Assembly: GCF_008698235.1 (NCBI RefSeq)
Contig: NZ_PEBH01000001.1
Location: 225,617 to 289,616 of the forward strand
Source of the DNA: Bifidobacterium rousetti
GTDB taxonomy: Bacteria; Actinomycetota; Actinomycetes; Actinomycetales; Bifidobacteriaceae
Length of the DNA stretch: 64,000 bases
Reading direction: 5' to 3'
Shown: positions 26,718-35,802 of the stretch, piece after piece
How positions within the stretch are numbered: the stretch's first letter is position 1
How the letters are laid out: each line of letters starts with the position of its first letter
The notes under the pieces: generated by a model
What the model was told of the DNA's origin: nothing
Databases searched by the model: none
The model's input: the letters and a program-made list of their open reading frames with translations, nothing else
Made by a program: the position numbers and the translations under genes

Positions 26718-27572
26718 ATGGCGGATCTGGACGATCTCACCATCGGATTCATCGGATACGGCAACATGGCGCAGGCCATCGCGCAGGGGCTCGTCGACGC
26801 CGGCGTCGTACGCGGGCGGCAGATCGTCGCCTGCGCCGCCCACTGGGACAAGCTGGAACGCAACGCCGCGAAACTGGGAGTGCGGCCGCTCAAGAGCCCG
26901 CTCGAGGTCGCGGCGGCGGCCGACGTGGTCGTCATCGCGATCAAGCCCTACCAGATCGAAGCGGTCGTGGGGCCGCTCGCGAGGGAGCTCGCGCGTCCGG
27001 GCAGGTTCGTCGTGTCGATCGCGGCCGGATGGGATCTGGAGAAGTACCGCGGGCTGTTCGCCGCGGGGGCCGGCGATGCCGGGGAGACCGGGGAGACGAG
27101 CGACGGCGCGGCGGACCGCGGCGTGCACATCCAGTGCACGATCCCCAACACCCCGATGGCCGTCGGCAAGGGCGTGCTCGTCACCGAAGCCGCCAACACG
27201 CTCACCGATGGTGAGACGGAGGTGTTCGAATCCCTGTTCGCGCCGATCAGCCTCATCGAACGCGTCGACACCGCGCACATGAACATCGCGATGGTCGTGG
27301 CCGGATGCGCGCCCGCCTTCACCGACATGTACATCGAGGCGCTGGGCGACGCCGGCGTCAAATACGGTCTGCAGCGCGAGGCGGCCTACCGTCTTGCCGC
27401 GAAGATGGTCGAAGGCGTCGGCGCCCTGTACATGGCCACCGGCACGCATCCCGGCGCCATGAAGGACGCGGTCTGCTCGCCCGGCGGCACCACCATCCGC
27501 GGTGTCGGCCAGCTCGAGAAGGACGGCTTCCGCGGCGTCGTCATCGACGGCGTCGACGCGATCATGGAGTGA
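26718..27572 (+). CDS. proC: Pyrroline-5-carboxylate reductase
   Basis: This enzyme catalyses the last step of proline synthesis, reducing pyrroline-5-carboxylate with NAD(P)H. In its 284 residues the nucleotide-binding motif is TIGFIGYGNMAQAIAQGL at the N-terminus. VVIAIKPYQI and VSIAAG follow, and the C-terminal signature is MATGTHPGAMKDAVCSPGGTTIRGVGQLE, the P5C reductase pattern. A short Asp/Gly/Glu-rich insert near residue 120 is unusual. AAAGGA stands before the ATG at 26718. The tandem repeats directly upstream form its leader, and the proline iminopeptidase just before it fits a proline theme. Confidence 0.92.
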   Translation: MADLDDLTIGFIGYGNMAQAIAQGLVDAGVVRGRQIVACAAHWDKLERNAAKLGVRPLKSPLEVAAAADVVVIAIKPYQIEAVVGPLARELARPGRFVVSIAAGWDLEKYRGLFAAGAGDAGETGETSDGAADRGVHIQCTIPNTPMAVGKGVLVTEAANTLTDGETEVFESLFAPISLIERVDTAHMNIAMVVAGCAPAFTDMYIEALGDAGVKYGLQREAAYRLAAKMVEGVGALYMATGTHPGAMKDAVCSPGGTTIRGVGQLEKDGFRGVVIDGVDAIME

Positions 27573-27636
27573 TTGCGGGGATCAGGTGGGGCAATCGTCA
27601 CGCTCGCCGGATGCGGAGTCGTGAACAGTCATGAAT

Positions 27637-27681
27637 ATGGTGAGCCGCCCGCCGACTGCTCGTCGACGGGCGGCTCACCAT
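27637..27681 (+). terminator. 15-bp hairpin after proC
   Basis: A perfect 15-bp stem (27637-27651 with 27667-27681) around a 15-base loop, without a following T-run. It may protect the proC mRNA or act together with the T-tailed hairpin 35 bases further on. Confidence 0.6.
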
Positions 27682-27715
27682 GTCAGGTTCTGATACGGAG
27701 TATGCTACGGGGTAG

Positions 27716-27748
27716 CGGCAGCCTGCTGCCGTCTGGGTTTTGTTTTTT
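27716..27748 (+). terminator. Rho-independent terminator shared by the proC end
   Basis: CGGCAG and CTGCCG form a 6-bp stem with a 4-base loop; after TCTGGG comes TTTTGTTTTTT. Its T-run overlaps the hicB stop codon on the other strand. Confidence 0.7.
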
Positions 27749-28157
27749 AGGCGGATTGGGTTTCCCGGTATCGGTTCTCGAGTCCTTCGCGCAGGATCTC
27801 GCTGTAGTTGATGCCGTGCTGTTCTCCGAACGTGTCGAGCCATGCGGGGATGGTGACGTTCTTGCGTACCGATTTCCTGCCGTATTTGGCGGCGTAGGCG
27901 TCCATGTCGAGGCTGATGAGGGTGACGATGCCGTCGGGTCCGTCGGGTTTGATGTCGGCGATGTTGGTGGCGTGGGGTGCGGGTCTGCCTTCCTCGAGTT
28001 CGCCGAGCACCCAGCCGCTGGCCGCGTCCACGGCCATGTCGAGCGCTTCGGGCAGGTCGCGTCCTTCGGTGACGAGTCCGGGCATGTCCGGGCAGAGCAC
28101 GGTGTATCCGCCGGGCACTCCGGACGGGTAGAGGATGATCGGGTAGACGAGCTTCAT
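27747..28157 (-). CDS. hicB: HicB-family antitoxin
   Basis: This antitoxin neutralises HicA and usually represses the operon. In 136 residues, the N-terminal partial RNase H-like fold contains YPIILYPSGVPGGYTVLCPDMPGLVTEGRDLPEAL. The C-terminal DNA-binding part is KNVTIPAWLDTFGEQHGINYSEILREGLENRY, of ribbon-helix-helix type. The ATG overlaps the hicA stop by 4 bp. A palindrome in the hicA promoter is the probable operator. The region has lower G+C than the flanks, in keeping with mobile toxin-antitoxin modules. A 3' fragment of a second hicB-like gene lies at 29347 on the other strand. Confidence 0.9.
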   Translation of the reverse strand: MKLVYPIILYPSGVPGGYTVLCPDMPGLVTEGRDLPEALDMAVDAASGWVLGELEEGRPAPHATNIADIKPDGPDGIVTLISLDMDAYAAKYGRKSVRKNVTIPAWLDTFGEQHGINYSEILREGLENRYRETQSA

Positions 28158-28351
28158 TTGATCCTTCTTTCGTTGATGCCGGCCTGCTTCCATATCGATT
28201 TGACGGTGAACGGCGCGAGGTCCCCGTTGTGTTTCGGGACGGTCACCCTTCCGGGTTTGTCCGGATGCGTGTATTGGCAGTGGCTTCCGCTTTGCGAGTA
28301 GAGTCGCCAGCCGTCGCGGCGGAGTATCTTCTCTATTTCCTTGAACCTCAC
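28154..28351 (-). CDS. hicA: HicA-family mRNA interferase toxin, probable leaderless GTG start
   Basis: HicA is a small dsRBD-like RNase that cleaves mRNA. The product, MRFKEIEKILRRDGW followed by SQSGSHCQYTHP and GRVTVPKHNGDL, has the catalytic His in GSHCQY and the usual ~60-65 residue length. The first in-frame ATG, at 28357, directly abuts a consensus TATAAT, so it would precede the transcription start. The GTG at 28351, six bases after the -10 box, fits a leaderless mRNA and matches the family N-terminus. The stop codon overlaps the antitoxin start in ATGA, giving the standard toxin-first operon. Confidence 0.87.
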   Translation of the reverse strand: MRFKEIEKILRRDGWRLYSQSGSHCQYTHPDKPGRVTVPKHNGDLAPFTVKSIWKQAGINERRIK

Positions 28352-28357
28352 ACCCAT

Positions 28358-28386
28358 ATTATACGCATCGTGCGTATTCTTGTCAA
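28358..28386 (-). promoter_or_regulatory. Consensus promoter of hicAB with embedded operator palindrome
   Basis: Read on the minus strand: TTGACA, a 17-base spacer, TATAAT; both hexamers match the sigma-70 consensus exactly. A palindrome, ATACGCA-TCG-TGCGTAT (28361-28377), lies inside the spacer and overlaps the -10 box, an ideal place for HicB to block RNA polymerase. The -35 box overlaps the end of the adjacent gene remnant. Confidence 0.88.
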
Positions 28387-28641
28387 CGGGCGGCGCCCAT
28401 GGCCATCGCGAGCACTTCGCCGACGTTGAACTCACAATACCCGTCCGAACCCTTCGCGCGTTTCGAAGAGGGCGGCTTGCCCCGACGCAGCCAATCCGAG
28501 ACCATCTTGCGGTTGACCTGGTACCTGTAGTTCTCGCGGAGCCATTCGCTTAGTTTGCGGGTGTTCGGGCCGGATGGTATTCGTCGATGTCGGCGCGGCC
28601 TTGGGGTTCAGCTCGAGATCGTCGATACGGTATATCGCCAC
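28383..28641 (-). pseudogene. Remnant of a small putative DNA-binding protein gene
   Basis: Three minus-strand frames give protein-like pieces in order. First comes a GTG-started piece, VAIYRIDDLELNPK, in one frame. GRADIDEYHPAR follows in a second, and RKLSEWLRENYRYQV then NRKMVSDWLRRGKPP and YCEFNVGEVLAMAMGAAR to a stop follow in the third. The last piece resembles a helix-turn-helix end. Two small indels would restore one ~85-residue frame, so I read this as a decayed gene. Its end supplies the -35 box of hicA. I cannot name the family. Confidence 0.42.
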
Positions 28642-28657
28642 TGATCTCAGGTATTCC

Positions 28658-29266
28658 TCAGAGACTATCTCGCGTATATTCCCCGGCGGTGATGATGCGG
28701 AAGACGGTGTCATGGTATTCATCGATGAGGTTGAAGTAATCGCGTGCCGATTCAAAGACCGGTTTCATACCGCATTTGGCCATCACACGGCCGGACTGGG
28801 CGTTTTCCGTGTAGTGACCGCCCCACACGGCAGCTTTATGCAACGTATCGAACGCATAAGCGAGCACGGAGTTCAACGCCTCGGGCATGTATCCGTTTCC
28901 CCAGAATGGGCGACCGATCCAATACCCCAATTCCAGTGCATCGTCGCCGAGATACTTGCCGTAGCGTTCCCTGAGTGCATCATCGGCCTTGACCGGGTCG
29001 ATGATGTGGTGGCTGACCGGCTTGAGTGCGATGCTGCCGACCGGCTCGCCGCCATGCTCCTTGACGGTGATGGCCCAGTTGTTCTCCGCGGCGAGGATGT
29101 TCCTGATATCGTTCAGACTGCCCTCGACACTGGCATGCGGAGGCCATCCACATAGCAGACCGATATCCGGATCGGAGGCGTATCTGAACAGCGACGCAGC
29201 CTCGGCCCTGTCATCGGTCTTCCACGGACGCAGCAGCAAACGCGCGGTTTCAATCGTCTCGCTCAT
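28658..29266 (-). CDS. GNAT-family N-acetyltransferase (RimJ/RimL-like)
   Basis: This is a 202-residue acetyltransferase using acetyl-CoA. TARLLLRPWKTDDRAEAASLF is the RimJ/RimL/SpeG-type start; GYWIGRPFWGNGYMPEALNSVLAYAF is the acetyl-CoA binding region, and NAQSGRVMAKCGMKPVFE is the conserved C-terminal block. This group acetylates ribosomal protein N-termini or small amines; which one cannot be told. The ATG at 29266 follows GGGAGAT. It sits between the hicAB module and a second hicB fragment and may be accessory cargo. Confidence 0.85.
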   Translation of the reverse strand: MSETIETARLLLRPWKTDDRAEAASLFRYASDPDIGLLCGWPPHASVEGSLNDIRNILAAENNWAITVKEHGGEPVGSIALKPVSHHIIDPVKADDALRERYGKYLGDDALELGYWIGRPFWGNGYMPEALNSVLAYAFDTLHKAAVWGGHYTENAQSGRVMAKCGMKPVFESARDYFNLIDEYHDTVFRIITAGEYTRDSL

Positions 29267-29346
29267 ATGGATCTCCCGGGCCGGCGGAATCAATGACTCG
29301 ACATGCTAACACACGGCATCCGAATATGACGGGATCCCTCCTTTCA

Positions 29347-29403
29347 ACCAACTACTCGCAGATGTTGCGCGAAGGGATGGAAAGCCGTTGTCGCGCTCTC
29401 GAG
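29347..29403 (+). pseudogene. Fragment of a hicB-like gene (C-terminal DNA-binding end)
   Basis: In frame from 29347 the plus strand reads TNYSQMLREGMESRCRALE. This parallels INYSEILREGLENRYRETQ at the end of the HicB at 27747, with about half the residues identical. No upstream antitoxin domain or partner toxin is visible, so it is a remnant. It is only a short match and could be chance, but its position on the far side of the GNAT gene from hicAB makes a decayed module plausible. Confidence 0.4.
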
Positions 29404-29432
29404 GGACGCATGACCGCGGTTTTCGTGAATCG

Positions 29433-29488
29433 AAAAACGGCGCGTTCCCGAGCTCCGGAACCCCGGAACGTTGGAAACACGCCGTTTT
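29433..29488 (-). terminator. Terminator after ychF
   Basis: Arms AAAACGGCG (29434-29442) and CGCCGTTTT (29480-29488) enclose further complementary GGAAC/GTTCC sequence. Read leftward from ychF, the stem ends in TTTTTCG. The A/T ends on both sides would let it work in both directions. Confidence 0.78.
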
Positions 29489-29501
29489 GCAGGGGACACC
29501 C

Positions 29502-30596
<1,095 letters not shown>

Positions 30597-31066
30597 GCCT
30601 CCCAGTCTAAGGCCGAAAGCGACAAGCGCCACCGGTTCGTGGCAGCGTTCATGGCAGGTCGTGGCGGCGTCGTGGGCCACGTATCGGACGGCGCCGATTC
30701 GGAACAATCGATGACGGGATATAAACGCCGCTCATAGCCGCGGCGGGGAGAGACCGCGTCACACCCCGGGCGACGCCGAGCAGAAGAGGCGTGAAACCGT
30801 TGCGGCCATTGGGATCATGCGGTGCCGCGCATGTCGCGCGGAACGCCCCGTGCGTGAATCCGCCGTCCGCGCATCCCACCGCCCCGGACGCCGGCGACCG
30901 CATAGGCGGCGGAACGGCGGTGCGGGAAGCCGCTACGCTGGACGCCATCGGAGCAATCGCAAGGACCCCGCGCCACAGCGTGCGGGCGAGGAGAGAGGGA
31001 CGCGCGAACCGTGTGCGTCAACGACATCGAAGACATCGAAACGGGAACGGGAAGGAGGGACGACCT
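30597..31066. other. 470-base gap between ychF and the amino-acid importer
   Basis: I see no gene, RNA fold or clear promoter here. TATAAA at 30720-30725 is the only -10-like hexamer that stands out and has no matching -35. The region should hold the divergent promoters of ychF and the importer operon. Confidence 0.3.
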
Positions 31067-31729
31067 GTGAGCTGGGCTGCCATCTTGTCGGCGCTGCCGA
31101 TCTTCGAGAAGGCGTTCGTCGTCACGCTGCGGCTGTCCGCGATCAGCGTGACGCTGGCCGCGGTTCTGGGACTCGCGCTCGCGCTGGTGCGCGAATACCG
31201 GGTGCCGGTCCTCGCGCAGGCGAGCTCCGCGTTCGAGGAGCTGTTCCGCAACACCCCGCTGCTCATCCAGCTGTTCTTCCTGTACTACGGCCTGCCGTCC
31301 GTGGGCGTGAGGTGGAGCGCGGAGGCGTGCGCCGTGATCGGCATGTCGGTGTTCGGCTCGGCGTACATGTCCGGGGCGTTCACCGGCGGGTTCAGCGGCA
31401 TCCCCCGGGTGCAGAAGGAGTCGGCGCGCGCCCTGGGCCTGTCGCCGCTGCAGATGATCCGCCACGTGACCCTGCCGCAGGGACTGACCCGCAGCGTGCC
31501 CGCGGTCGCCGCGAACGTGATCTTCATGGTCAAGGAGACGTCCGTGTTCACCGTGATCGCCGTGCCGGAACTGACCAACACGGCCCGTGACCTGATCGGC
31601 ATGTACTACCGCAGCGACGAATACCTGCTCATGCTGGTGGTCGCCTACGCGATCATCCTGATCCCGCTGTCGGTGCTGCTCACGCTGCTCGAAAGGAGGG
31701 TCCGTCGTGGTACTTTCGGCGATGACTGA
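31067..31729 (+). CDS. Polar amino-acid ABC transporter permease (HisM/GluC type)
   Basis: This is a 220-residue inner-membrane permease with about five membrane segments. The family TM-domain entry reads FVVTLRLSAISVTLAAVLG. The FEELFRNTPLLIQLFFLYYGLP block is diagnostic for polar amino-acid permeases, and the EAA loop ESARALGLSPLQMIRHVTLPQG contacts the ATPase. The start is GTG at 31067 with GAAGGAGGGA seven bases before; the open frame upstream of it is not conserved. It overlaps the next permease by 23 bp. Together with the following genes it makes a complete glutamate/glutamine-type importer. Confidence 0.88.
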   Translation: MSWAAILSALPIFEKAFVVTLRLSAISVTLAAVLGLALALVREYRVPVLAQASSAFEELFRNTPLLIQLFFLYYGLPSVGVRWSAEACAVIGMSVFGSAYMSGAFTGGFSGIPRVQKESARALGLSPLQMIRHVTLPQGLTRSVPAVAANVIFMVKETSVFTVIAVPELTNTARDLIGMYYRSDEYLLMLVVAYAIILIPLSVLLTLLERRVRRGTFGDD

Positions 31730-32432
31730 TCCGCTGCACGCGACATTGGCCTCCGGGGCGAGCGTGCTGTTCGTCGGCGACAACCTCGCCCGTCTGCTGT
31801 CGGGCCTCGGCACCTCCGTGACGGTGGCCGGACTGGCATTGCTGGCCGGCATCCCGCTCGGCGTGGTCCTCGGCGCCCTGCGCACCCTGAAAAACCCGGT
31901 GCTGCGCGCCGTGCTGCGCCTGTATCTGGAGTTCTTCCGCATCGTGCCGACGCTGGTGCTGCTGTTCCTGTCCTACTACATTCTGCCCCGGGAGCTCGGC
32001 GTGCAGGTCGACGGCGTGACCGTCGCGGTCGTCGCGTTCGGACTGTGGGTGTCGGCCGAGATCAGCGACATCGTGCGAGGCGCCCTGATCTCGGTGTCCG
32101 AGCATCAGGTCGACGCGGGGCGCGCGCTCGGCATGAGCGGGCTGCAATTGATGTGGTACGTGCGCATCCCGCAGTCGGTCAACCTCATGATCCCCGCCGT
32201 CATCAACCTCGCCGCCCGAGTGATCATGACCACGTCGCTGCTGCTGCTCATCAGCGTCATCGACGTGGTCACCGTCGGACAGCAGATCATGGAGGCCAAC
32301 CGCATGACCCATCCCGACGCCGCATTCTGGGTGTACGGGTTCATCTTCTTCCTGTATTTCATCATCTGCTGGCCGTTGGCGATGATCGCCAAGGCCCTCG
32401 AGAAGCGAGCCAAGGAGCGCAACAATGGCTGA
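31707..32432 (+). CDS. Polar amino-acid ABC transporter permease (HisQ/GluD type)
   Basis: This second permease of the importer has 241 residues. GLGTSVTVAGLALLAGIPLGVVLG opens the transmembrane domain. YLEFFRIVPTLVLLFLSYYILP is the family block, and DAGRALGMSGLQLMWYVRIPQS is the ATPase-binding EAA loop. Five membrane segments are likely. It begins with GTG within the end of the first permease gene, preceded by AGGAGGG, and itself overlaps the ATPase start by 8 bp. Such overlaps support a single transcript and matched production of the heterodimeric permease. Confidence 0.87.
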   Translation: MVLSAMTDPLHATLASGASVLFVGDNLARLLSGLGTSVTVAGLALLAGIPLGVVLGALRTLKNPVLRAVLRLYLEFFRIVPTLVLLFLSYYILPRELGVQVDGVTVAVVAFGLWVSAEISDIVRGALISVSEHQVDAGRALGMSGLQLMWYVRIPQSVNLMIPAVINLAARVIMTTSLLLLISVIDVVTVGQQIMEANRMTHPDAAFWVYGFIFFLYFIICWPLAMIAKALEKRAKERNNG

Positions 32433-33252
32433 CAACACGCGAACGACCACGGTTCCCGGCGACGTCACGCCCGCCGGGGCGGGGGACGCGGGAGCGACGG
32501 GGGAGGAGCCTCTGCTCTCCGTGCGCCACCTGCGCAAATCCTACGGCGACCACGAGGTCCTGAAGGACGTGAGCTTCGACGTGCGCCGCGGTCAGGTGCT
32601 GGTGCTGCTCGGCCCCTCCGGTTCCGGCAAGTCCACGCTGATCCGCTGCCTCAACGGCTTGGAGACCATCCAGGGCGGCGAGATCCGGTTCAAGGGCGAG
32701 CTCGTGCCGAACAACAACGAGCGGGCGTGGCGCGCGCTGCGCACCGAGATCGGCATGGTGTTCCAAAGCTACGACCTCTTCCCGAACCTCACCGTCGCCA
32801 AGAACATCGAACTCGGCCCCACCAAGGTGCAGAAGCGCCCCAAGGCCGAGGTCGACGAGCAGATGGACCGTCTGCTCAAGGACGTGCAGCTCACCGAATA
32901 CAAGAACGCCTACCCGCGCGAGCTGTCCGGCGGCCAGAAGCAGCGAATCGCCATCGTGCGGGCGCTCGCGATGAACCCGGAGCTCATGCTCTTCGACGAG
33001 GTCACCGCCTCGCTCGATCCGGAGATGGTCCGGGAGGTCCTGGAGCTCATGCTGCGTCTCGCCAAACGGCATATGACGATGATCGTCGTCACCCACGAGA
33101 TGGAGTTCGCCCGACGCGTCGCCGACACCGTCATGTTCCTCGAGAACGGCGTGATCCTCGAACGGCAGTCGGGTGACGACTTCTTCACGCATCCGTCGAC
33201 GGACCGCGCCAGGAGCTTCCTCGAAAGCATGTCGCCCGTCGGCGACGAGTGA
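32425..33252 (+). CDS. Amino-acid ABC transporter ATP-binding protein
   Basis: This is a 275-residue ATPase energising uptake of an amino acid such as glutamate or glutamine. The first ~30 residues are variable. Walker A is GPSGSGKST, followed by the Q-loop MVFQSYDLFPNLTV, signature LSGGQKQRIAIVRALAM, Walker B LMLFDEVTASLDPE and switch VTHEMEFA. FQSYDLFPHLTV-type Q-loops and DEVTSALDPE-type Walker B are the mark of the polar amino-acid group (GlnQ/HisP). It overlaps the preceding permease gene by 8 bp and is followed after 121 bases by the binding protein. Confidence 0.92.
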   Translation: MADNTRTTTVPGDVTPAGAGDAGATGEEPLLSVRHLRKSYGDHEVLKDVSFDVRRGQVLVLLGPSGSGKSTLIRCLNGLETIQGGEIRFKGELVPNNNERAWRALRTEIGMVFQSYDLFPNLTVAKNIELGPTKVQKRPKAEVDEQMDRLLKDVQLTEYKNAYPRELSGGQKQRIAIVRALAMNPELMLFDEVTASLDPEMVREVLELMLRLAKRHMTMIVVTHEMEFARRVADTVMFLENGVILERQSGDDFFTHPSTDRARSFLESMSPVGDE

Positions 33253-33373
33253 TCGGCTCCCACGGCGATCACACTTGCCGAGGGTTCGCCCGCCATCCGC
33301 TTCACATCCGTCGCATCCACAACACAGGAATACGGCAAACAACCGAAACGCCAACAAGAGAGGGGAAACCATC

Positions 33374-34237
33374 ATGTTCAATCTCAAGCGCATCGCCGCC
33401 GGCGCACTCGCCGCGGTCACGTTGATCTCCGTCGCGGCCTGCGGCAACGGCCCTGACCCGGCGGCCGCGGGCGCCTCCGGCTCTGGCTCGTCGTCGCAGC
33501 AGGGCCAGACGGTCGACGAGATCAAGAAGGCCGGCACCATCCGCATCGCCACGTTCGGCGATCTGCCGCCGTACGGCTACGTCAAGAACGACGGCACCCG
33601 CGCCGGATACGACGTGGCGCTCGGCAACCAGATCGGCAAGGACCTCGGCGTCAAGGTCGAATGGGTGCAGGTCAACGCCGACGGCCGCGTCGACTCCCTC
33701 AAGAGCGACAAGGTCGACCTCGTCCTCGCCAACTTCACCGTGACGGACGAGCGCAAGCAGGTCGTCGACTTCGCCGAGCCGTACATGAAGGTGTCGATCG
33801 GCGTCGTCTCCCCGGACAGCGCGAAGATCACCAGCGCCGACCAGCTCAAGGGCAAGGACCTGGCCGTGACCAAGGGCACCACCGCCGAAACGTACTTCAC
33901 CGAGAACTACCCGGACGTCAACCTCCAGAAGTTCGACTCCAAGACCCAGCAGTTCCAGGCGTTCAAGGACGGCCGTGTGGCCGCGCTCGCCGACGACAAC
34001 ACGTACCTGTACGCGTGGGCCAAGGACAACCCGGGCTTCACCGTGGGCGTCAAGACCCTCGGCGAGGAGTCGACCATCGCCCCGGCGGTCAAGAAGGGCA
34101 ACAAGAGCCTGCTCGACTGGACCAACAAGGAGATCAAGACCCTGACCGACGACGGCTTCTTCGAGAAGGCGTACGAGAGCGAGCTCGCTCCGAGCTTCAC
34201 CTCCGACATCAAGCCGGAGGACGTCATCATCAAGTGA
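33374..34237 (+). CDS. Amino-acid ABC transporter substrate-binding lipoprotein
   Basis: This is a 287-residue extracellular receptor of the importer. The signal sequence runs to SVAACGNG, with lipidated Cys at about residue 23, then a Gly/Ser-rich tether. The mature domain starts IKKAGTIRIATFGDLPPYGYVKNDGTRAGYDVALG, followed by VNADGRVDSLKSDKVDLVLANFTVTDERKQVVDFAEPY, typical of SBP family 3 for polar amino acids. The ATG at 33374 has GAGAGGGG upstream. A 121-base gap separates it from the ATPase, enough for a secondary promoter to raise binding-protein levels, though I see no clear one. A strong terminator follows. Confidence 0.92.
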   Translation: MFNLKRIAAGALAAVTLISVAACGNGPDPAAAGASGSGSSSQQGQTVDEIKKAGTIRIATFGDLPPYGYVKNDGTRAGYDVALGNQIGKDLGVKVEWVQVNADGRVDSLKSDKVDLVLANFTVTDERKQVVDFAEPYMKVSIGVVSPDSAKITSADQLKGKDLAVTKGTTAETYFTENYPDVNLQKFDSKTQQFQAFKDGRVAALADDNTYLYAWAKDNPGFTVGVKTLGEESTIAPAVKKGNKSLLDWTNKEIKTLTDDGFFEKAYESELAPSFTSDIKPEDVIIK

Positions 34238-34310
34238 CGTCCGATTCCGCGACGTCGCCGATGCCCGGCATCTGACGCATGATGCGGGCATCCGACTCAG
34301 GACACCCGGG

Positions 34311-34369
34311 ACGGGGCGCGACGGTTCCACCGATACCTCTGTATCGTGGGACCGCCGCGCCCCGTTTTT
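34311..34369 (+). terminator. Terminator of the amino-acid importer operon
   Basis: An outer stem ACGGGGCGCG with CGCGCCCCGT (34311-34320 and 34356-34365) encloses a second stem built from GGTTCCAC.GATAC and its near complement. TTTTT follows directly. Confidence 0.92.
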
Positions 34370-34430
34370 CCGTGTCCCGGCCAATACCCCCCGTGATCCA
34401 CGGCGCATGCGCGTGGCATAATCTTGACTC

Positions 34431-34916
34431 ATGCGCATCGTCATCCAGAGAGTGTCACAGGCAAGCGTCGACGTCGTCAACGAATTGGGCACGGTCGACC
34501 CCACATTCGACCCGCAGCAGATCGGCCCCGGATACATGATCCTGGTCGGGGTGTCCGACGCGGACGGCGACGCCGAGATCGCATGGCTCGCCCACAAGGT
34601 GCTGAACCTGCGCGTGTTCGAGGACGAGCAGGGCAGGATGAACCGGTCCATCCAGGACGTCGGCGGCGAGATCCTGTCGATCTCGCAGTTCACGCTGTTC
34701 GCCGACGTGCGCAAGGGCAACCGTCCCAGCTTCATCAGGGCCGGCAAACCCGAACACGCGGACCTCGTCTGGATACGGTTCAACGAGGCGCTGCGTTCGG
34801 GCGGCGTCCCCGTCAGGGAGGGCCGTTTCGGCGCGCACATGAGGGTCGGTCTCGTCAACGACGGCCCCGTCACCATCGCAGTCGACACCGACACGGACAT
34901 GCCTCACAAGGGCTGA
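34431..34916 (+). CDS. dtd: D-aminoacyl-tRNA deacylase
   Basis: This enzyme hydrolyses D-aminoacyl-tRNA (and mischarged glycyl-tRNA-Ala), keeping D-residues out of translation. [13 protein letters not shown] is the standard N-terminus. [17 protein letters not shown] contains the active-site SQxTL motif, and VNDGPVTI supplies the second conserved motif. At 161 residues it is slightly longer than E. coli Dtd (145) through an insert near residue 20-30. There is no Shine-Dalgarno; TAATCT lies exactly six bases before the ATG, which suggests a leaderless mRNA. Confidence 0.92.
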   Translation: MRIVIQRVSQASVDVVNELGTVDPTFDPQQIGPGYMILVGVSDADGDAEIAWLAHKVLNLRVFEDEQGRMNRSIQDVGGEILSISQFTLFADVRKGNRPSFIRAGKPEHADLVWIRFNEALRSGGVPVREGRFGAHMRVGLVNDGPVTIAVDTDTDMPHKG

Positions 34917-34965
34917 CGGCGTGGGGCTGAGCGGAGTCGGAGCGTCAGGAAAGCCGCGTCGCCCT

Positions 34966-34993
34966 TTGTTCGAACCGTTCACGCGCCTATAGT
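34966..34993 (+). promoter_or_regulatory. Probable promoter of the HAD hydrolase gene
   Basis: TTGTTC at 34966-34971, a 16-base spacer and TATAGT at 34988-34993. Transcription would start about 30 bases before the ATG at 35032. Confidence 0.55.
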
Positions 34994-35031
34994 GGGCGGA
35001 GAGGGAAAGCGGAAGTGCAAAGGGGAACGGC

Positions 35032-35714
35032 ATGCGGGTGTTCGACTTCGACGGGACCATCTACGACGGGGAGAGCCTGTTCGACCTGTACCTGTTCAGC
35101 GCGCAGTACGACATGAAGGTGTTCCGCCATCTCGCGCCGGTCCTGCGGTACGCGATCAAATACAAGCTCGGGCGCGCCACGCTCGAGCAGATGGAGCATG
35201 GGGTGGGCAAGGTCGCGCGCCGCTACCTTCAGGACCTCTCGACGTCGAAGAGGATCGACGAACTGCGTGTCAGCCGACTGGACGCGGTCGCCAAGGCCGG
35301 GCTCGGCAGGGACGTGCTCGTCTCCGACGCGTCGGTCATCGGCGCGGACGACCTCACCGGCGGCCTGAAATCGCTGGTCAACGCGTTCTGGGACAGGAAC
35401 ATGCGCAAGATCAAGCCGTGGTACGCCCCCGGCCCGACGACGTGATCCTCACCGCCTCGTTCGACGTGACCGTGGGGGAGGCGTGCCGTAGGCTCGGTGT
35501 CAAACGGCTGATCGCGTCGACCATCGATCCGGACACCTTCGAGGTCACCTACCTCAACTTCAACACCAACAAGCCGAAGCGGCTGCGTCAGGTGCTGGGG
35601 CAGGACGCGGTGATCGACGAGTTCTACACCGACAGCCGGTTTGATCAGCCGATGATCGACATGGCGCGCAAGGGGTTCATGGTCAAGGGCGACGTCGTCA
35701 CGCAGGTGAAGTAG
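35032..35714 (+). pseudogene. HAD-IB phosphatase-like gene broken by a frameshift
   Basis: The first frame starts MRVFDFDGTIYDGESLFDLY, with the DxD nucleophile motif of haloacid dehalogenase phosphatases, and runs 137 codons to a stop at 35445. The family continues in the next frame from about 35431 (PDDVILTASFDVTVGEACRRLGVKRL) to 35714. The switch coincides with a run of five C at 35426-35430; one more C would join the frames into a protein of about 228 residues (WYAP-RPDDVILTAS). The parent would be a cytosolic phosphoserine-phosphatase-like enzyme. It may be a real mutation, a phase-variable tract or a sequencing error. Confidence 0.8.
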
Positions 35715-35802
35715 ACGGCGGCGTGTCGCGTATTTGCCCTTCAAGCGCTTCAACGGCGTAGCGTGGATGCCGCGATGTTGAAACGACAACGAAGGAGGAG
35801 TC

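Noticed and set aside
28432..28755. A 107-codon minus-strand frame overlapping the end of the GNAT gene
   Set aside because: Its first part is antisense-like overlap with GNAT and it changes frame relative to the protein-like tail. Only the part after the GNAT stop is treated, as a decayed gene.
35743..35750. AAGCGCTT as a LacI-type operator of the alcohol dehydrogenase
   Set aside because: Only the 8-bp core is symmetric, and no LacI gene is nearby. It is too short to call as a feature.
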